Origin: Dehalococcoidia bacterium
Lineage (GTDB): Bacteria; Chloroflexota; Dehalococcoidia; GIF9; AB-539-J10
Assembly: GCA_030612165.1 (NCBI GenBank)
Contig: JAUWOK010000039.1
Location: 1-8,916 of the forward strand
Direction: 5' to 3'
DNA: 8,916 nucleotides
Numbering within the stretch: position 1 is the first letter of the stretch; every line of letters begins with the position of its first letter. The notes beneath the pieces are model-generated. The model saw only the letters and a program-made list of their open reading frames with translations, was not told the origin of the DNA and ran no database searches. Positions 6,935 through 8,916 of the stretch are shown one piece after another. A program made the position numbers and the translations under genes.

Positions 6935-7588
6935 CTACATGCATTCCAGAATGCGGGTCACCTCGGACAAGTTATTAAATGGTTGACACTCAATCTGTTT
7001 CTCCTTGCAGGAAGCAAGCAGCGTATCTCGAGCAAAGATTTTATCGGCATATTGCGCAGGCATGACATCGGAGGCGCCGTTTCCCACATATATCAGGCGG
7101 TAATCCTGTCGCAGGAAGTGCCTGGAATAAGCTTCTTTGAGACCAGCATGCATTTGCTTGCCGTCGGGCCCTATGTAACAAACCTCCATCCCTGCAGGCT
7201 GAAAACGAGTGTGTGCCGCATACATCTCCAGTTTTTCTAATCCAGCCTTCTCCAGCATCGCCTTGACATAGAAGAGCAACCCATTGCTCACGACAACCAG
7301 CCTGAGGCCTTTCCTGTCGCAGCAATCCCCCATTTCTTGCAGACCGGGCCTTATCATAATTTTGCCGTCAATGAATTTCAGCAACGTGGCTTCATCCGCC
7401 TTGACCATGGCGAAAGCTTTCGTGTTGAATTCGCCTACGGGTATTTTGCCTTCCTCGTAATCCTGTAGCAGCGGCCGCCAGTTCCCTTCGGCGAAAGCGT
7501 CCAGGATCAGGTAGCTCACATCTCTTTCGGTGATGGTGCCGTCAAAATCACACTGTACCAGGGTTTTCGTTGCTTGTGGCAATGTCAT
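6935..7588 (-). CDS. HAD-superfamily phosphatase, MtnX/SerB-like
   Basis: A 217-residue cytoplasmic phosphatase of the HAD superfamily, subfamily IB type. Motif I is CDFDGT, with nucleophile D14 and acid/base D16. Motif II is VVSNG with S101. K151 is the likely motif III lysine. Motif IV is GNGASD, with D174 conserved but Asn (N170) where Asp is more usual. The helical cap between motifs I and II and the overall length resemble MtnX (methionine salvage) and phosphoserine phosphatase. No methionine-salvage or serine genes are nearby, so the substrate is open. AAAGGAG on the minus strand (7596-7602) lies 7 nt before the ATG and supports the start. The gene converges on the radical SAM gene with only 25 bp between them and no clear terminator there. 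Confidence 0.9.
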   Translation of the reverse strand: MTLPQATKTLVQCDFDGTITERDVSYLILDAFAEGNWRPLLQDYEEGKIPVGEFNTKAFAMVKADEATLLKFIDGKIMIRPGLQEMGDCCDRKGLRLVVVSNGLLFYVKAMLEKAGLEKLEMYAAHTRFQPAGMEVCYIGPDGKQMHAGLKEAYSRHFLRQDYRLIYVGNGASDVMPAQYADKIFARDTLLASCKEKQIECQPFNNLSEVTRILECM

Positions 7589-7647
7589 GACAGCGCTCCT
7601 TTCTCTCGCAAATTCATTTACTGTTTGTTTTCCAGTAGCTCTTCTTC

Positions 7648-7672
7648 AACACCCCGCTAATTCTAGCGTGTT
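7648..7672. promoter_or_regulatory. Interrupted palindrome in the divergent intergenic region
   Basis: CGCTA (7655-7659) and TAGCG (7664-7668) flank a 4-nt centre, and outer AACA/TGTT arms (7648-7651 with 7669-7672) continue the symmetry after three unpaired C on one side. On the minus strand the centre contains TAGAAT, a fair -10, placed where the HAD gene promoter might be, although no good -35 was found. It could be an operator or a hairpin. An A-rich run follows at 7678-7689. The rest of the 224-bp region (7589-7812) shows no gene. Confidence 0.25.
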
Positions 7673-7751
7673 CGCAGAAAAAAATAAAACCTGGAAGGGT
7701 TAAAACCCAGCAAGGCAGCATAGAACGCATCGCAGGAAAGCTAGTAACCCG

Positions 7752-7780
7752 TTGTAAATAGCCCTTCAGAATGCCATAAT
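7752..7780 (+). promoter_or_regulatory. Candidate promoter for the parA-like operon
   Basis: TTGTAA (7752-7757, 4 of 6 consensus) and CATAAT (7775-7780, 5 of 6) are separated by an ideal 17 bp. Transcription would start near 7787, about 25 nt before the ATG of the ATPase gene, leaving a very short leader. Confidence 0.5.
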
Positions 7781-7812
7781 CTCTGGGAAGGATACCTATT
7801 CTGGTCAGAAAA

Positions 7813-8580
7813 ATGGGAAAGATAATCGCAGTAGCTCAGCACAAAGGCGGTACAGGGAAGACGACCACCTGTATAAACCTGGGCGCCAGTCTTTGCCTTG
7901 CGGGCAAGAAAGTCCTCCTGGTGGATATAGACCCTCAGGCATCTCTCTCCGTGAGCCTGGGGATAAACCCTGTGGGGATTGAAAAGTCAGTTCATGACCT
8001 TCTGATTAACCCGGAAGTAAACCTTTCCGAAGTGGTGCAGCCCAGCGAGGTGATGAACCTCTTCATTGTTCCTTCTCATGTAGATCTGGCGATGGTGGAG
8101 CTGGAAGTTGCTGGCAAAATAGGCAGAGAAAAGCTTCTAAAGAAAAAACTGGAAACGGCGAAAGAGGATTTTGATTTTATTTTCATAGATTGTCCTCCCA
8201 CGCTGGGAACGATTGCCATTAATGCTCTTGCTGCCGCCGATAGCGTCCTGATACCAATGCAAAGCGAGCCTTTAACCCTGTACGGCATGAAGCATCTCCT
8301 TGAGTTGTATCACCTGATTAAGGAAGAACTCAATCCTTCCCTCAAGATAGAGGGAATACTTATCACCATGCTGGATCGTCGCACGAGAGTAGGACAGGAT
8401 ACGGCAAAGAGCATCAGGGATACTTTCGGTGACCTGGTTTTTCAAACGGTGATCTACCGGCACATAAAGTTGGCAGAGGGGCCGATATGTATGACTCCTG
8501 CTTTCTTCTATGCCCGCAATTCGCAGGCATCTCAGGAATATCGGGAACTGGCCGAGGAGCTTCTCAGCCATGAAGACTGA
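7813..8580 (+). CDS. ParA/Soj-family ATPase
   Basis: A 255-residue ParA-type P-loop ATPase; members dimerise on ATP binding, bind DNA nonspecifically and position chromosomes, plasmids or protein cargo. The deviant Walker A KGGTGKTT (11-18) has the signature lysine K11 as well as K16. Walker A' is VDIDPQ (37-42), and Walker B is FIDCPP with D126. Length and single-domain layout fit chromosomal Soj rather than plasmid ParA with an N-terminal DNA-binding domain. No MinD-type C-terminal amphipathic helix is obvious. No ParB gene or parS-like site is in view; instead it overlaps a coiled-coil gene by 11 nt. The best Shine-Dalgarno, GGAAGGA at 7786-7792, is 20 nt before this ATG, which is too far. 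An in-frame ATT at 7798 sits at ideal spacing and would add five residues, but the ATG gives the family-typical N terminus. Confidence 0.93.
   Translation: MGKIIAVAQHKGGTGKTTTCINLGASLCLAGKKVLLVDIDPQASLSVSLGINPVGIEKSVHDLLINPEVNLSEVVQPSEVMNLFIVPSHVDLAMVELEVAGKIGREKLLKKKLETAKEDFDFIFIDCPPTLGTIAINALAAADSVLIPMQSEPLTLYGMKHLLELYHLIKEELNPSLKIEGILITMLDRRTRVGQDTAKSIRDTFGDLVFQTVIYRHIKLAEGPICMTPAFFYARNSQASQEYRELAEELLSHED
8554..8559 (+). promoter_or_regulatory. Ribosome binding site of the coiled-coil gene
   Basis: GAGGAG inside the last codons of the ParA-like gene lies 10 nt before the ATG at 8570. It supports that start and indicates that the coiled-coil protein is translated from the same mRNA. Confidence 0.6.
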
Positions 8581-8916
8581 GAAAAGACTGGCTGGGAGCG
8601 TCTCCGACATGGAGGTTTTGAAGGACTTAAGGAGCTTGATATCCTCAAATAAAGTTCCCTCCCCTGAGCCTTGTCATCCGGACAAGGAAGATGCTGCGAA
8701 GTATCGGGAACTGGTGCGGAAACAACAGGAAGAAATAGAGCAACTGAAGAGGGATAAGGAGGAACTCCTGCAGAAGTTAGACTCCTGTGTCGTTCCCACG
8801 GCGCCAATCAGGCAGGTCGGAGATGAGGAGATTGTCTCGCTGGAGGAGAGAAAGGATAAGCTCACGGAATCGCTGACAGAGGCGGAAGATGTTCTCAAGT
8901 TAAAGACGGAAGATAT
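8570..8916 (+). CDS. Coiled-coil protein, 5' part only
   Basis: The reading frame from the ATG at 8570 stays open to the window edge (115 full codons plus 2 bases), so the gene is truncated by the window and not broken. I do not recognise the family. Residues 1-25 could form a short helix (MEVLKDLRSLI). A Pro-rich linker with C35 follows, and residues 40-70 are strongly charged with heptad-like spacing (EIEQLKRDKEELLQKL), typical of a coiled coil. A second linker with C73 and several Pro precedes another charged helical stretch from residue 85 on. There is no signal peptide or membrane segment in the visible part. It overlaps the ParA-like gene by 11 nt, so the two are translationally coupled, and the product may be the partner or cargo adaptor of that ATPase. 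This is inference from position. Confidence 0.75.
   Translation, partial: MKTEKRLAGSVSDMEVLKDLRSLISSNKVPSPEPCHPDKEDAAKYRELVRKQQEEIEQLKRDKEELLQKLDSCVVPTAPIRQVGDEEIVSLEERKDKLTESLTEAEDVLKLKTED

Noticed and set aside
6941..6954. Inverted repeat GCATTC-CA-GAATGC at the 3' end of the HAD gene
   Set aside because: The stem is short with a 2-nt loop, lies inside coding sequence, and has no adjacent T-run in either direction, so it is not a convincing convergent terminator.
6920..7240. A 106-codon + strand frame starting at GTG after the radical SAM gene
   Set aside because: It lies almost wholly opposite the HAD phosphatase gene, which has all catalytic motifs and a good ribosome binding site; the + frame shows no recognisable domain.
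7589..7812. Possible parS site or riboswitch near the ParA-like gene
   Set aside because: No sequence resembling the TGTTTCACGTGAAACA parS consensus was found and no conserved riboswitch core is recognisable; the short GGGTT/AACCC repeat near 7700 is too small to interpret.

Overview
The window is an ordinary-looking stretch of bacterial chromosome with roughly balanced GC. It has six complete protein genes and one gene cut by the right edge. The organism is probably an anaerobe. A K+-dependent membrane pyrophosphatase, an oxygen-labile type of radical SAM protein and a small HD hydrolase coupled to uvrA would suit a Chloroflexota/Dehalococcoidia or Firmicutes genome, but this is a guess from protein flavour and not a measured placement.

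Left to right: positions 1-279 hold no gene. They contain short repeats that resemble the terminal repeats of an IS21-type insertion sequence, then a weak promoter and a good ribosome binding site. Positions 280-2349 encode HppA, an ion-pumping membrane pyrophosphatase whose key residues mark it as K+-dependent. A strong hairpin follows, and then a compact uvrA promoter with a centred palindrome and almost no leader. uvrA (2504-5368), an HD-domain hydrolase gene overlapping it by 4 nt (5365-5916) and a radical SAM gene (5962-6909) run in the same direction and probably form one operon. A HAD-family phosphatase gene (7588 down to 6935) converges on them. After a 224-bp divergent intergenic region with a good promoter, a ParA/Soj-type ATPase gene (7813-8580) overlaps the start of a coiled-coil protein gene (8570 onward) that runs off the window.

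Most of the content is housekeeping: energy conservation from pyrophosphate, nucleotide excision repair and small hydrolases. I see no CRISPR array, tRNA, rRNA, toxin-antitoxin pair, or recognisable defence system. The least explained part is the right end. There a ParA-like ATPase with no ParB in view is translationally coupled to an unfamiliar coiled-coil protein, which could be a positioning system for DNA or some other cellular cargo. The most sharply defined regulatory observation is the apparent leaderless uvrA promoter, whose 18-bp spacer has a 10-bp perfect palindrome exactly in its middle.
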